Shown piece by piece: positions 1 to 48,449 of a DNA stretch of 64,000 nt; position 1 is the stretch's first letter; the number at the start of each line of letters is the position of its first letter. Source of the stretch: Latrodectus hesperus (Eukaryota > Arthropoda > Arachnida > Araneae > Theridiidae); assembly GCA_037975125.1 (NCBI GenBank), contig CM075857.1:44924172-44988171 (forward strand). The letters run 5' to 3'. The notes below the pieces were generated by a model. That model had not been told where the DNA came from, did not search any database, and worked only from the letters and a program-made list of their open reading frames with translations. A program made the translations under genes and the position numbers.

Positions 1-185
1 CAAATGATAAGAAGAAAGCATTGGGACCACGTCTTCTTCATCAGGAGGGAGATGGTCAGCTATGCAAAATAAACACTCTTTTCTGACATGCACGGAGGAC
101 AAATGTTTAAAAATCTTCGAACAATTTCTCCGAAGAGTGTTCGTATTAAAAGAAAAATCATAGATACACTTAGTTCAAAAATTAA

Positions 186-261
<76 letters not shown>

Positions 262-455
262 TATATATATATACAGAAAAGTAAACATGCACACAGTAGA
301 AAAAATACATAATACCAAAACCAGCAAATCAGATTGAATTTATATATTAGGATAAAAGGAGAGTTGCCAAAGTTACTTTGCATAGCTGACCATATTGGAT
401 AGCTGACCCTCCTGATGAAGACGTGGTCCCTATGCTTTCTTCTTATCATTTGCAT
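1..455. repeat. Inverted repeat flanking a TA microsatellite
   Basis: Bases 1-70 reappear reverse-complemented at about 376-452. Both arms share the stretches AAATGATAAGAAGAAAGCAT, GGGACCACGTCTTC and TGGTCAGCTATGCAAA. The right arm carries an extra block of about 18 bases. Between the arms lies a TA tract. The left arm may continue beyond the window. The layout resembles a foldback or MITE-like element, but no target duplication can be checked because the left end is cut off. Confidence 0.75.
188..274. repeat. (TA)n microsatellite
   Basis: An almost pure TA dinucleotide run, interrupted once by GT near 259. It sits in the loop of the inverted repeat at 1-455. Open frames across it are TA translation artefacts. 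Confidence 0.97.
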
Positions 456-641
456 TGTATATTTTAGTAATTTTCTAATTTTGTATTTCTGGTTTCAATG
501 TTTCTCATTTTTTATCTCATATGTACTGGCAAATCTTTCTTTAGCTGCTTTTGCGTTGGCTAGATTTCCTGTAATATATTGTGTTTCATATTTTATGATA
601 TTGTATTTTCAGTATTGTACCCATTACTTTAATATATTTAT

Positions 642-34430
<33,789 letters not shown>

Positions 34431-34600
34431 TTAGAATTTCTCTAAACAGTAAAATTCTTTTCACCGTAGGAAGAGATGAGAATTACACAAACAGAAATGA
34501 CATAAGGCCTCTGTTCACAGCTGAATCATTTTTGTCATAGCAGTAAACATCCTACGCATGCGCATAGACATAGCACAGTTTTCCTTTTCAGAAATTCAAA
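34431..34600 (-). promoter_or_regulatory. Probable 5' UTR and core promoter of gene B
   Basis: Sequence upstream of the exon 1 ATG is less A+T-rich than its surroundings. It holds ACGCATGCGCAT at 34554-34565, close to the palindromic NRF-1/erect-wing consensus (GCGCATGCGC type). No TATA box is evident. The transcription start cannot be fixed. Confidence 0.4.
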
Positions 34601-35116
34601 TATATTCAGTTTCACGATTTATTTAATGCAAGTCCAAAAGTTTCATATGGACTTATCTTTTAAATTTTAACTTCTAAACTTAAGAATATTTTAATTTCTT
34701 CACCATATAGTAATAAATGTAATGCTCGTTTTCAAAATTCAAATATAAAACAACGTGTATAAGTAATATATATTTACAAAAATTTTACATCAGATAAAGT
34801 ATTTTGATAAGAGAAATATCAATTTAAGTAGCTTATTTTTCTATAAAGATCTCCTTTTTAACAATCATTTTATTAAAAAAATATTTGCTATGGATTAATT
34901 TGATCGATAACTAGTTTTTAATTTTACAAAGTTTATTATCTTATTATAACTAAATATAATTATTAAGGCAACTAATACAGGTATTTTTGGTTAATATATA
35001 AAGCTGAATTTCATAGTTGTATTTTCTTTGGGTAATATCATTAATGTCGTATTATTGAAATGTTGAGGAGAAGCATGAATCAAACTGCTTGTTAGAATGA
35101 ACTGCTTCATCTAAAG

Positions 35117-35739
35117 CATAAGTTCCCAAACTTTTTTTCTCGTGGACTACTTTCAAAGTTTTACTATTTTCGGTAGACCCCCTACTGCTGCATTTCTATT
35201 GTATTCCCCAAACTCCTAAAAAAATATCCCCCTAAATTGGGGGGGGTTAAGAAGGAAAAAACAGCAGCACATTTTCTTGTGTCCTATTTGTTAAAATAAT
35301 ACTCATGGTTATACTAAATTATAAACATTTATTATTACAAACAATCAACAATTGACAAGAAATCAACAATGAGCTGTGAAATATAAATCAACAATAAAAA
35401 ATAGTTATACTTTTAATGAGACGGCGCACGGGCGGCACTTTGCAAGTCTCGACACGTGGTGTACACTCTTGTACTATTATCTATTGTTATATTCAATTCT
35501 GTATTTGAACTGAATTTCGAGTATTTTTGAGTACCTACCTAGTGAATGATGCTACCAGCCTACGTTGATAGGTAAATCCAAACCAAAATGTTTGTTCTTT
35601 ATTATGAAAACCAGAAAATTTTTCGTGGACCCCCACTTACAACTTATGAACCCCTATTTTCTTTTCACATCTATGTTGACCCCCGTGTGGTCTCCTATGG
35701 ACCCCTGGGGGTCCACCTGGACCACTTTGGGAACCAATG
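35117..35739. mobile_element. Non-autonomous hAT-like element, 623 bases
   Basis: The ends are CATAAGTTCCCAAAC (35117) and, inverted, CATTGGTTCCCAAAG (ending 35739). ATCTAAAG is duplicated exactly at 35109-35116 and 35740-35747. An 8-base duplication with CA..GTTCCCAAA termini fits the hAT superfamily. The interior contains runs of GACCCC / GGGGTCC near both ends and no transposase. The open frame at 35565-35756 is not a gene. Confidence 0.88.
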
Positions 35740-36254
35740 ATCTAAAGTTTAATTAAGATTGAACAATAAATTGCTGTTTTATTGCTTATAGGTATATATT
35801 AAAAAGTTAGTTTTATATTAAAAATAAAACTATATGAAAAAATCTAATTTTTTAAAACTCTCGATACCATCGGCATATCAAAACTCAATGTATATACTCA
35901 AAAATATGGTTTCAATCGGAAATACTATTAAAAAATTATGAGAAATACAAGTAAAAACATTTTAAATATAACTAGAAATATTTATGAGTAATTGTTTTTC
36001 TCCTTTGTTTGGGAATTCTGAAACAACACAATTAAAACTAGTCTTTATATTCATGGGAAGCATAATTAAATACATAAACAATTGAAAAAAAAACTAGATA
36101 AAATGGTAAGAATAGTTTATGCATGTTAAGCATTAGAAATTTGGAATATGAATTATTGTTTTGAGTTATTTAAATAAAAAAATTAAACAATAATCAAATT
36201 AGTTTGTTTCAAATTAACTTCATCAGTTATGGTCTTAATTGAGGTTTTATACCA

Positions 36255-36480
36255 TTGTCATTTGGGCTCACCTTGGCATAGAGGTAAGATACAGCTCTTC
36301 AGATCGAAAGGCTCCGTTTTCGATACCAGCTATTGTTAAACGGAGGGTGGTGGATGGTGTACTTTTACCTTTTGCATGTACGTCTGTCGGTGTGCGTGCT
36401 CGGGAGATTTCGGTTTCTACGTTTGCAGCAAATGAATTCGGCCCACTAGCAATAAGGAATTCATCGAAATAGCAAATATT
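36255..36480 (+). mobile_element. tRNA-derived SINE
   Basis: A tRNA-like head on the plus strand with A box around TTGGCATAGAGGTAAGA and a B-box region CTCCGTTTTCGATACC, followed by a G+C-richer body. Ends are not sharply defined. The open frame through it is spurious. Confidence 0.6.
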
Positions 36481-38989
<2,509 letters not shown>

Positions 38990-39810
38990 TTTGCAGCTTT
39001 TTTCAACCCAATTTCCAATGAGACTTGAAATGTCTTTTAAGCACACCCATAATTTTATAAATATGAGATCTATGGGAAAGTTCTGTCCGTTGATTGATGA
39101 TAATGCTGCTAAAACCTTTTTAGATCTAGATTATTTTCTTATAACATCAGAGATCATAGAAAGCTTATTTCAGCTCAGCATACTATTTCGGATCATATTC
39201 GTAAGATAAAATAGGAGTGGAAATATTCAAAAGTGGTGCCACATGTATTAAGTCAGAAGAATTTTAATGACCAAGTCATCATATGTACATTTCTGAATGT
39301 TCATCACAAACCCGAGCCCTTCTTGAACCGGATGAAATGTGGATTAACTACCAAAAAATCATGAGGAAAAGGATATATTGTACGTAATATACCTAGCCCT
39401 TCCAAATCTAAAACAAATTTGATTCTGAATAAGAGAATGCTGTGTATATGGTGGGACATATGAGAACTAATACATTATGAGAATTAAAAATTGAACAAAA
39501 AGCTCAATTCCGAAAGGTATTGTCAGGATCTGGATAATTTAAAGGGTGCAGTCCAAGAAAAGAGTTTGTCAAAAAAATTTGAGAACAAGGCGGGGAAATT
39601 GTTCGCCATACATCATATTCTCCAAGCTTATAACCCACCAATTATCGCTTGTTTTTGCCCTTACAGAATTTTTGAAGGTAAAAAAAAACTGAAGAACGAA
39701 GAAGATATCAGACAAGCATTGGTTCAAATTTTGGCTTCTAAAGATCAGAAATTTTTTAAAAATGGGATATACAAATTGCCATCACTCTGCAAAGAAGTCT
39801 AAAATATAAT
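38990..39810 (+). pseudogene. Mariner transposase pseudogene
   Basis: Pieces of a mariner-family transposase occur in order but in shifting frames: PLIDDNAAKT, a TISDHIRKI-like segment, VPHVLSQKNFND, DEMWINY (first catalytic Asp, near 39328), MLCIWWD, YELKIEQKAQ, MNKKLNSERYCQDLDNLK, then after about 39600 a YSP-type block with decayed context, NYRLFLPLQNFLK, EEDIRQALVQILASKDQ and FFKNGIYKLPS. The segment that should hold the second catalytic Asp is missing; HQDNARPH jumps to the HPPYSP-like region, implying an internal deletion of about 30 residues. Stops and frameshifts make it dead. Terminal repeats were not located. The open frame 39491-39802 is its C-terminal part. Confidence 0.82.
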
Positions 39811-42800
39811 GATGGCAATTATATTATTCAAAAAAGTTTATTCAAGATATGAAAAATTTATCCTTTTGTTTTATTCTAAAAACTGTTTTTCTGGTAGACC
39901 TAATATATTGTAATGATTCAAAATATACTGATTTGAGGCAATACCTGTTATTTTTATTATTTTTAGGTACTTTCATTCTCACTCTCAAGTGGAATATAAG
40001 ACTTTTCGATCCAAAGTTTTTGGTTCTACATTTGAAATTAAATTAATGTTGATTGATGAAAGGTAAAAAATATTTTGTTTCCTAATAAGATTAACCATTG
40101 AAAACTATGAATTCGATATTTATCTCAGTCACTTTACATATACTGCAATTTTCCATTAACTCCTTTGACAATGCGGATTTAATTTGGATTTAAGAGCTAC
40201 AGCAAGTGACTCATCGAATTGATAGTTGAATGAACAGCGTTCTGACTTTCAATTTAACAGCTTGTAGGTTTAATTTCAGCTTTGGGTGTGGATATTCATG
40301 GTGGTTTGGAATCTCCATTTTAATAGATCTCGGTCGAATTATATCTAGTGAACAAAAAAATGTAGATTGCATAAAATAAATCAATTGGATTTGCTTCTAT
40401 TTATCTCAGTAGTCCCATTGCTTTAAAATGTTTTTATTATCACATGTGAATATAAAATGTTGGGAATTGATTCCATAGAAAAATCTTTCTAAATCCTACT
40501 TAATTAGTACACGTGCAGCATTTCAGTTGAATTTGTCGAAATATGTAAGTTTCAATAGATAATCAACTCATAATTATAATTACTTGTGAAATTATAATTT
40601 ACTAAAAATTTTTTATACCCAAAAGAAATTATAATTATAAATTCTTTCTTAATAAGAAATTTCAAGTAAATATAGTTAAATATTCAATTTAAAAAAGCAA
40701 GTCAGCTAAATTTTGATAGAATTCTCTAAAGCCTGTATACTTTACTTTCTTAAAAACTTTAGCAATTTTTATATGAGATTACAATTACTCCTTCATAAAG
40801 ATAAGGTAAACGTGTTTCACACGTTCCCGTAAATTTCTGTTCTGAAAATTTCTAAACGGCGCAGTTTCTCTCTTTTTTTATCTTTTCTCATTATATAATA
40901 GAAAATATTAACACCATTTTATAACTGCAATTATTTCCTTGAAATAATAAGACACGTGTGCGATTTTTTTTTTTTGGAATTCATAAGTATGTATTAATAT
41001 TTTTTTCGTTTCAGTTTCATTTCAACTTTTTTAGAAGATTTTGAAAAGTTTCAACATTTAATTATTCTTTATTTTAATAAAAAGGTGATCCAAATCTCAA
41101 GAGAATCTATATTCAAGAATTTCCAAATTATATATCAAATATCTTTATTTTATATTAACTTAATTTACCTTTTGTTGTGATAGCTTGAAAAAAAGATATA
41201 AAATGAGTATAAAATAGATATTTTATAAGCTAATTATTTCTTATATGTTAAAAAAAAACTTTATTCAATTTTCTTTCAAATTCATAAGTTGTGAACCTTG
41301 AAATCGTATAATTTATAATTTTTTTAAAGTCAAATAACTTTTCATAAGTATAGTTACTGTTTCTTAGTAATAAGAAAAATTCACGGCTTAAATTTCACAT
41401 GAATTTAGTTAAATTTTCCGAAATGCATAGTATACCCTTTCGTTTCCATCTAAATGGAACAAGCAGTTTGTATCACAAGTTCATCTTTCGAAATATAAAA
41501 AAGATGTGTACGTAAAGCTTTATATGAATTGACAATTATATGATGGTTATAAAATTGCATTTTCACCCTCTTTTATACTTCTTTTTAGTAGTTAACAACT
41601 TCTTATGAGTTCATAGTCAATCCTTCAAAATGAAATGAAGCACATGTGAGTATAATATTAATTTAAAAACATAAAATTTTGGGGAGTCCCATGACACTTT
41701 CATTATTAACCCTTCCTTACTAACTGTTTTATACTCTTATTTTCGGAATATATATATTGTAACAAAAAAAATTTCGTGTGAATCTATCCTGTATTTTCGC
41801 ATTGTATATGTTATATTGCATAACTTATTCTTGATGAAAAAGAGCATTTATTAGAAAAATCGTAGGAATCCACCAAAATATGAGGAATTATATAAAGTTT
41901 AAATTAAAACACACAAATTTATATTGCACATATGCACTAAAGCATAAAATTGCATCATATTATACAAGTTTGAATATGTATTTGCATGTTTATTTCGTTT
42001 TCATATGACTCATCGTGTTTCCTAGTTTTAATATTATCGAAACTAAATCCATTCAGAATATTTACCATTAATTATGGTAACAAAAATGCTCCATCATCCA
42101 ACAGAGTTACAAAAACATTGTTTGTGTGTGTGAAAGTAAGTGAAATGTGGTTTTTACGAGGATAGAAAACAAACATATAAAAATTCCAAATTGAAAATAG
42201 AATATAAAATATTGATTACTTCTCTCTCCCCTTAACATCTAAAAATATTCATGAAGATTATTTTTAAACAGCATTTTGTGAGGTAGATTTCTGAAACAAA
42301 TATGTCAGATTTACCTAAGATTTTCTTAAATTACACTTTTTCAGATAAAAATAAGTAATTTCTTTATTTAACTTTATGTTAAAAATTGGGTTATCTATAG
42401 AAATAGGCAGCCGAAAATATAATGCAAATGAAAGGAAAACAAAAATTTGAAAATAGATTTTATTTTTGTAAGAGGCAAAAATTTTTAATTGAAATATGTT
42501 TTTAAAATTCTGTAAATAAATGTAATGAATGAGAAAATATTTGTAACACTTTCTCTACACAAGTCTTTTAAACATAAGATACTACTCAAAATTTGAAGAG
42601 AAATAATATAATGTAAGCTGAGTAATTTGTACACCCCCTCCCATTTTTCTCTAACGACATTATTTATTTTATAGAATATATTCGATAAATCAACGAATAG
42701 CGAAAATTAATAATAATGTTATTGTTTTCTCTGTTTTATATATTTTTGTTATAAAATTATCAGAAAAAATAAGATAATAGGCACAAAATTGTGTTATAAT

Positions 42801-43346
42801 AAAATTATGTGTGTGTATATATATATAATTTATCGATATTTTATTCAGTTAAAATGAACATCAGTACATCAGAAAGAAACAAATGTGTTAATCAGTTTTT
42901 TTCATGAAAGATATGTACATGCATTAAATTATATATATATTAAAAAACATTCGTTGATCTACATCATGCCGAATACATTGTTTTGAAGGAAAATATAAAT
43001 AAAGTTTCGCTCCAAATATTGTTTCAAGTTAATAATAAAACAATACAATAAAACATTTTAATTAAATGTTTTAGATTAAAGATTTAAGAATGCAGATAAG
43101 TTAATTTAATTAATCATATTTAATTTAAAGGAAACAGAGAGTAAAAATAAATTACTTTTTATCTTTTCTACTTTTATGTATTACAAAAATATATTTATCG
43201 AGTAAATATTGGAAATGACAAGTAATTAATTTTTATAAAAAAATCAGAAACATATATTCAGAGAAATCCCCATTTCAAGAAAATAACTAACTCTGTCAGC
43301 AATAAAACAAATAGCCATAGTGTCAAAATAAAGTCGGGTGGCATAT
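39811..43346. other. Intergenic, nothing seen
   Basis: About 3.5 kb of A+T-rich sequence without recognised features beyond simple short repeats. Confidence 0.5.
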
Positions 43347-44660
43347 ATACACTGGTGATAAAAGTTAAGAGAATGTGCATGTTTTGTCGAACTCCTTAAT
43401 AAGAATTGAAGGAAATACAAAACTACTATTTCGAGACAAAGCTGCAAATCATATATATAGAACACGTAAACATACAGAAACATGTGAGCCGAGCCAGTAG
43501 AGAAACAGGGCTTTTACATAAAATTGCGAGTTACGAAACACGCTTTTTTTTCTCTAGCACACCTCATTGAACTTTTGGGTGTTTTTGTGTAGTAATCGAT
43601 AAAATCCATAATTGAAATAATAGCAATGAGTAATAAAAATATTTAGATGCTAGAATGAGATGGTGAATTGTGGCGAAGCTCGAAGCGGTCAGTCTCAAGT
43701 TAACATTTACAGAGAGTTGAATTTAATGCGTAGCGTCATGTGTAACTAATGGAAACAGTTTCAAGAGATCCGATTTGTTCAGAGAAAGTTTGGGCGAGGT
43801 CGCTCGTTTGATTACCAGAAATGGTCAACATTTGCCTATTCCAGCGAGATGTAACATGGATGCTACTGCTTTTAAGCTCTTTCGTAACTTGTATACGGCC
43901 AAAGGAACCAGATTTTTAAAGGTGATTGTTACCTGAAGATTTCGTGATAGAGGATTGTTGCACGAAGACCCACAATTTGAGAGTCTCTCACTTCTGAACA
44001 CAGAGAGTCCACTTAGCATGGTGCAGAGAGCACAGAGATGGGACTATGGATCAATGGGATGCCGTTCTCTTCACCAATGAGTCCCAGTTCAGTCGAATCA
44101 CAAATTCCAGCTGAACGTTCATATGGCAAGAACCAGGGACTTTCTTTTTGCCCTTCAATGTCAGCGAAACTGACCATTATGTCAGTGGATATTTAATGGT
44201 ATGGTCAATCATTATATTAAATGGCCATACACCTCTCCATCTCTTTAATAGAGGCAGTGAAAGTGCTGTTAAGCATAGGGATGAGATCTTGCAGCTCCCT
44301 ATTCACTTTTTCAAGGCACAGTTAATGCTGAATTCATTTTAACGGATGATAACTCTTAGCCATACAGAGTTCTCATGGTTGACGAATTTCTAGAAAGTGA
44401 ATATATTCTTCGGATAGATTAGTTATATAGATCTCCAGACTTCTACTCTATATAGCATGTCTGGAACTCTCTTGGAAGATCAATTGCAGCTCACAACTCC
44501 CTTACGAGAAAAATCCAGGACCTGAAAACATCATTGCTGAACGAGTGAGAGAAAGTGCCACAGAAAATCATAAACTGCCTTATTTAAAGCATGAAATTGC
44601 GTTGTAGAGGGTTTCTGTAGCTGTAAGAGAAGACCATACAAATCCATTTTCTTCAGACCC
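43347..44660 (+). pseudogene. Decayed Tc1-like transposon and transposase
   Basis: The left end has TATACACTGGTGATAAAAGT, a terminal-repeat-like start next to TA. Plus-strand translation gives, in broken frames, GQSQVNIYRELNL, WKQFQEIRFVQRKFGRGR, WDAVLFTNESQFS, FIWQEPGTFFLPFNV, LMVWSIIILNG, FILTDDNS and RSPDFYSI*HVW. These are the ordered motifs of a DD34E Tc1 transposase. The first catalytic Asp is Asn (AAT at 44076-44078) and the catalytic Glu codon is a TAG stop (44453-44455). Only the middle Asp (44348-44350) remains, 34 residues before that stop. No right terminal repeat was found. Confidence 0.85.
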
Positions 44661-44939
44661 TATTAAAAACTTTTCTTGTTCTATTGTGCAACCGCTGTTG
44701 GATGCTTCCAAACTACAATAAATATTACACGTGATAATGTATGTGTTATAAAATTTTTGCATGTTTACTTGTGCTGTAAATATCAGTGTAAAGACATATC
44801 AAATTTAAATTAAAATCGGTTCAGTAGCTCCGGATATAATTGATGAAATCTGAATTTTTTTAATTCTGAAGTACAGTTTAGATATAATTGTCATTGTTGT
44901 TTCAAAATTATGCTCAAATTGATTGACTTTAGTGATTGG

Positions 44940-45250
44940 TATTGGCTTATAGTGAGAAAGAAATCTCTTGGCAACCGTTGATAAGACATTTCTATAAGCA
45001 AGAGATCTGAAAAACGTGATGGATCACAGCAGCAACTGAATATCTGCTGTATCAGTAAGTTTCATATAATATCGGCAACATGTTATCGAATATTATCTTG
45101 CTAAAATACAGTTTTTCAAACCTTTAATAAAGCACTGAACCTTAATACACCTGAAATGAAACTGTCACTGCTCTAAATGTCACACGAGGTAACTGAGATA
45201 CGTGTATCCAAAAGCACTCCATATCAGCATTCCACAGATAAATAGATCAA
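44940..45250 (-). mobile_element. Old fragment of the 57.7 kb Tc1 family
   Basis: Plus-strand pieces TTGGCAACCGTTGATAAGAC, CTGTATCAGTAAGTTTCA, GGCAACATGTTATCGAATAT and GTATCCAAAAGCACTCCATA follow the same order as homologous pieces at 57990-58280 (CGGCAACCATTGACTACACG, CTGTATCAAGGAAGTTCAGA, GGCAACATGCGGTCGTACAT, GTATCCAATGGCACTCCATA). It is the C-terminal transposase region, heavily diverged, with no terminal repeats. Confidence 0.75.
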
Positions 45251-45779
45251 CATAATAATATAAAGTGTCTTTTGACTATGATTTATCTTCTTAAATTAGT
45301 CCTATTTAAATTTTCAGTTCCTATATATTATCGATTTGCTGTTGTTAAAGCAATTCTACTAGAGAGCACTAAATTAGCATAATACTAGACGAATACTTCA
45401 TGTAATGGCTTCAGCTGTTATTAGGCATAATATTCATTTTGCTTGAGTTAAAATTGGATTACCTTGAACTATATTCTTTAAATAAAAAACTGAAAATTTG
45501 GAGTTTTTTGCTTAAGAATTAACTTATTTGCGTAGTATTTTTTTCAAAAAAATATGTATTGCTTTGTTATATTTCCAATACCATCAATATACATGTTGCT
45601 CAAACCTATAAGCCCCTTCTTTGTGCTAACATATTTCTGTAATTTCACATTATTAGCAAAATTTTACTTATTGAAATTATAATTTTCGGGTATTCCTATA
45701 TGACTGAAAAACAATTTCCAGGATAAAATTTTAGGATTTGTTTAGTTTAATATGACAATCCAGCAGTAAAAGCCGACGC

Positions 45780-45985
45780 CAAAGTTCTCATTGTAAGGAC
45801 CATGTTTGGTTTGTTTGTCACTTAGCGGTCTCTTTTTGTACGCGAGAGCTAGTTAAACCGGGGAATAGTTTAAATTGGATTGTGAACCTGGATAAACATC
45901 CAAACCCCAGATGGGGTTTGAACCCATGAACTGTCTAACTGAATTTCAGTGCACAAACCATTTGGCTACCGCTCGAATATAAGAC
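45780..45985 (-). mobile_element. tRNA-derived SINE
   Basis: On the minus strand it has A-box-like AGCGGTAGCCAAATGGTTTG and B box GGGTTCAAACCCC, followed by a body ending near TTAGCGGTCTC in plus orientation. The same body structure recurs at 48450-48600. Confidence 0.7.
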
Positions 45986-46344
45986 TCGGGATCTTGTATA
46001 ATATATTTACTTTAGTCTCTTGTTATATATTTTATATTTCATTGTTTACATTTTCTCAATGATAAATCCAATTTAATTATATTTTATCCTAATTTTATTA
46101 GTTCTAAATGCTTCAATTTTAATAAATTTGAGATGCATATTTAAAAAAAAAGAATTGCTTTATTGTTTTACAGCTCTAAAGCACAAATAATATCAATTAT
46201 AAAAGAATTATTAGCGAAAAGCAACATATACACATATAGTATTTTTATTTCAAGATTATATTTGAATTTTCAAATATATTAAAATTCATGTTAGTTTTCA
46301 ATAACTAACAGCAAACATGCGATTATTTAACAAAGTTTACTTAC

Positions 46345-46413
46345 AACTTGAATACTTTGAACATTTTATGAAAAATTCAGAATTCTCATCTTGTTCGGAA
46401 GCTTCAAGTTTGA
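46345..46413 (-). CDS. Candidate exon, parent gene unclear
   Basis: Strong splice sites: a pyrimidine-rich acceptor ending TTTAAG and donor AGTT|GTAAGTAAA. In the one open frame it reads KLEASEQDENSEFFIKCSKY, an acidic peptide. It leaves one base (T), which is compatible with gene B exon 2 (T+AT = Tyr), so it could be an alternative 5' exon of gene B. It has no homology that I recognise and may be chance. Confidence 0.3.
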
Positions 46414-46564
46414 CTTAAAGAGAAAAAAAAAACATTACAGTAATTGAAAAAGCACGTAAAAATAAGCTCCTGTTCAATTCGATTTACAACTTCATTTGAC
46501 CTGAAAACTGTTTCTGCCATTCATATTTACGGATTTCATTTCTTCTTGCCAAACTGAAAAATGC

Positions 46565-46618
46565 TTATGAGCCCGTATCCAGTTTTGCTTTTTCCTTTTG
46601 CGTAATTCTTGTTGAGTC
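46565..46618 (-). CDS. SVOP: Candidate terminal exon of gene A
   Basis: After acceptor CTTTTTAG the frame that continues in phase 0 from the 55545 donor reads DSTRITQKEKAKLDTGS then TAA. A short hydrophilic tail after ETKGERLK is what the family has (human: ETKGRGLQES...). A second frame also stays open through this region, and the required intron is about 8.9 kb, so the call is tentative. The alternative is that gene A ends by reading through at 55521. Confidence 0.35.
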   Translation of the reverse strand, partial: DSTRITQKEKAKLDTGS

Positions 46619-46629
46619 CTAAAAAGTGA

Positions 46630-48449
46630 AAAAAAATTATTTTATCAAAAAGTTTCCTCAAAACAACCAGTGACTCTTTATAAATATAAATATATCGAAG
46701 AATTTATTAAATTACTTGATTTATCCGCTTAATTAGTTAGATAATTATATTCCTAACAATGATTTAAAATTGGAATAGTTTCAAAAATAATAATAAAAAT
46801 AAGTTGAAATGTGATTTTTTATTTTTCCTAAAGTAACAAACTTCAGATTAATTGCATTTATATATGCCCATGATAATAAATGCCCATATATATATAATCT
46901 TCAGTACCATATTTCCTTTTAAGACACTACGTATGAATCTAAAAAAAAAAATACACCGATGATGCCTATTTAAACTTTAATGCCGGTGTAATTCTCTGAT
47001 AATTCAGGATTGAGCTTTACTGTTAGTTTCTTTACTACGGATTTGTATGGATTCGAAACTCGTACATATGTGTTATGAGCAATTTAGAATTCAAATTTAA
47101 ATGTAAGTTTCAGATTTCGGTTTTCGAGATACCGAAAATAAATAATTCCAACATAAAAATACCAGTCATCAATAGTTTTAGATGGACCAGTTACAAATTT
47201 AAGAAGTTTTAAAAGCGTCGCATAAAATATTTTGCATTAAAATTACATGAACTGTTTTACTCATTGGCTCATAAAAATGAAGCAATATTAATTTAAATTT
47301 ACCTCATCACTAATATTACATAATGTAGATTCTGATGGTATTGTTTCGGCCATTCTTTCAACATATTAATCAGCAAATAACTTTCTCGGTTAAATTATGT
47401 GAGTTCGAATCCGAAGAATGTCATGGATGTCAATTAGTCTCCCGTTTCTTTATTTCTCACTTAAAAAAATCCAGTATTGAGATTTTATACCAGACGAACA
47501 GAATCACCCTTCACAGGTACATCTTAGCGTTTTAATGAGAAAAAAATTGTCATTATAGTTTATCCTCTAAGTAATCGAAGAGGAGAAAAATGTTATGTTT
47601 ATGCCAAAGAATTCCACAGAAATATGTTAATATCCTTAAATCTATGAAAAAATTATATTAAATGTGCTGTCGAACATGCATCACAAAAATTAAAAAAATC
47701 ACCTTCTATCATTTAAATTTTTCAATCTGACGGCTAGAAGGTGATTTTTGATACAAAATTGTTCATAGATATATTAATAAGAGAATAACGAATAAATACA
47801 TAACAAAAGAGTGAATTTTTACTTTATGCTTTTCAGAGTGGAATGTTAATTATTATATTGGCTCTTCTTTTAATAGGTTATTTTTATATGCGCAATTATC
47901 ATCTTTATACAAATCACAAAACATGTAATCTAGAACATTTTCATTAATAAATACTAACCGTAATGTTTATTGTACATTATTTGCTAAGAAAATTGAAATT
48001 CTTTAATCTTATGTATAAACATTAGCATGTCGCTTAGAATATTTTAGATGCCTAAAAAATTCCTAAAATTTAACATAATTTTCAAAAAAAAAAAATCCAA
48101 GAAAAACCCAAAGAATAAAAAACCTCGTAAGCTTGTCCATATCTGCTGTGACAAAACTAACAACAGTAAGTTCCTTCATTTAGTATGACTAAATGAAGGG
48201 ATTTGGAAATATCACAAAATCGAAGAAAGTGATATGGCAGTTTCTTCTTCAAATTTTTAATATATAACAAGAATGAGATTTTAAATTGCCGCTATTTAAA
48301 CAAAATAATTTCCCTTGCACGGCGTCTTTAGATATATCAGAATCAATCCAACTATTTGATAATGGAAAGAATGTGAACAATTTCTTTATCATTACTTTAA
48401 TTAATCACTTAATGAGATAATTAAACTTTAAAGAAACATAGTTTGTTTA
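46630..48449. other. Intergenic, two small palindromes
   Basis: No gene recognised. 47694-47749 pairs AAAAATCACCTTCT with AGAAGGTGATTTTT around a 28-base loop. 48173-48199 is a perfect 12-base-arm palindrome, CCTTCATTTAGT-ATG-ACTAAATGAAGG. A B-box-like GAGTTCGAATCCG near 47400 may be a SINE scar. Confidence 0.55.

Noticed and set aside
60..455. 131-residue minus-strand open frame
   Set aside because: It is made of the inverted repeat arms plus the TA tract; no domain is recognisable.
35565..35756. Plus-strand frame with many Pro/Trp residues
   Set aside because: It covers the G-rich right end of the hAT-like element and runs through its target duplication.
39491..39802. 103-residue frame as an independent gene
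   Set aside because: It is the C-terminal part of a broken mariner transposase; upstream pieces are in other frames with stops.
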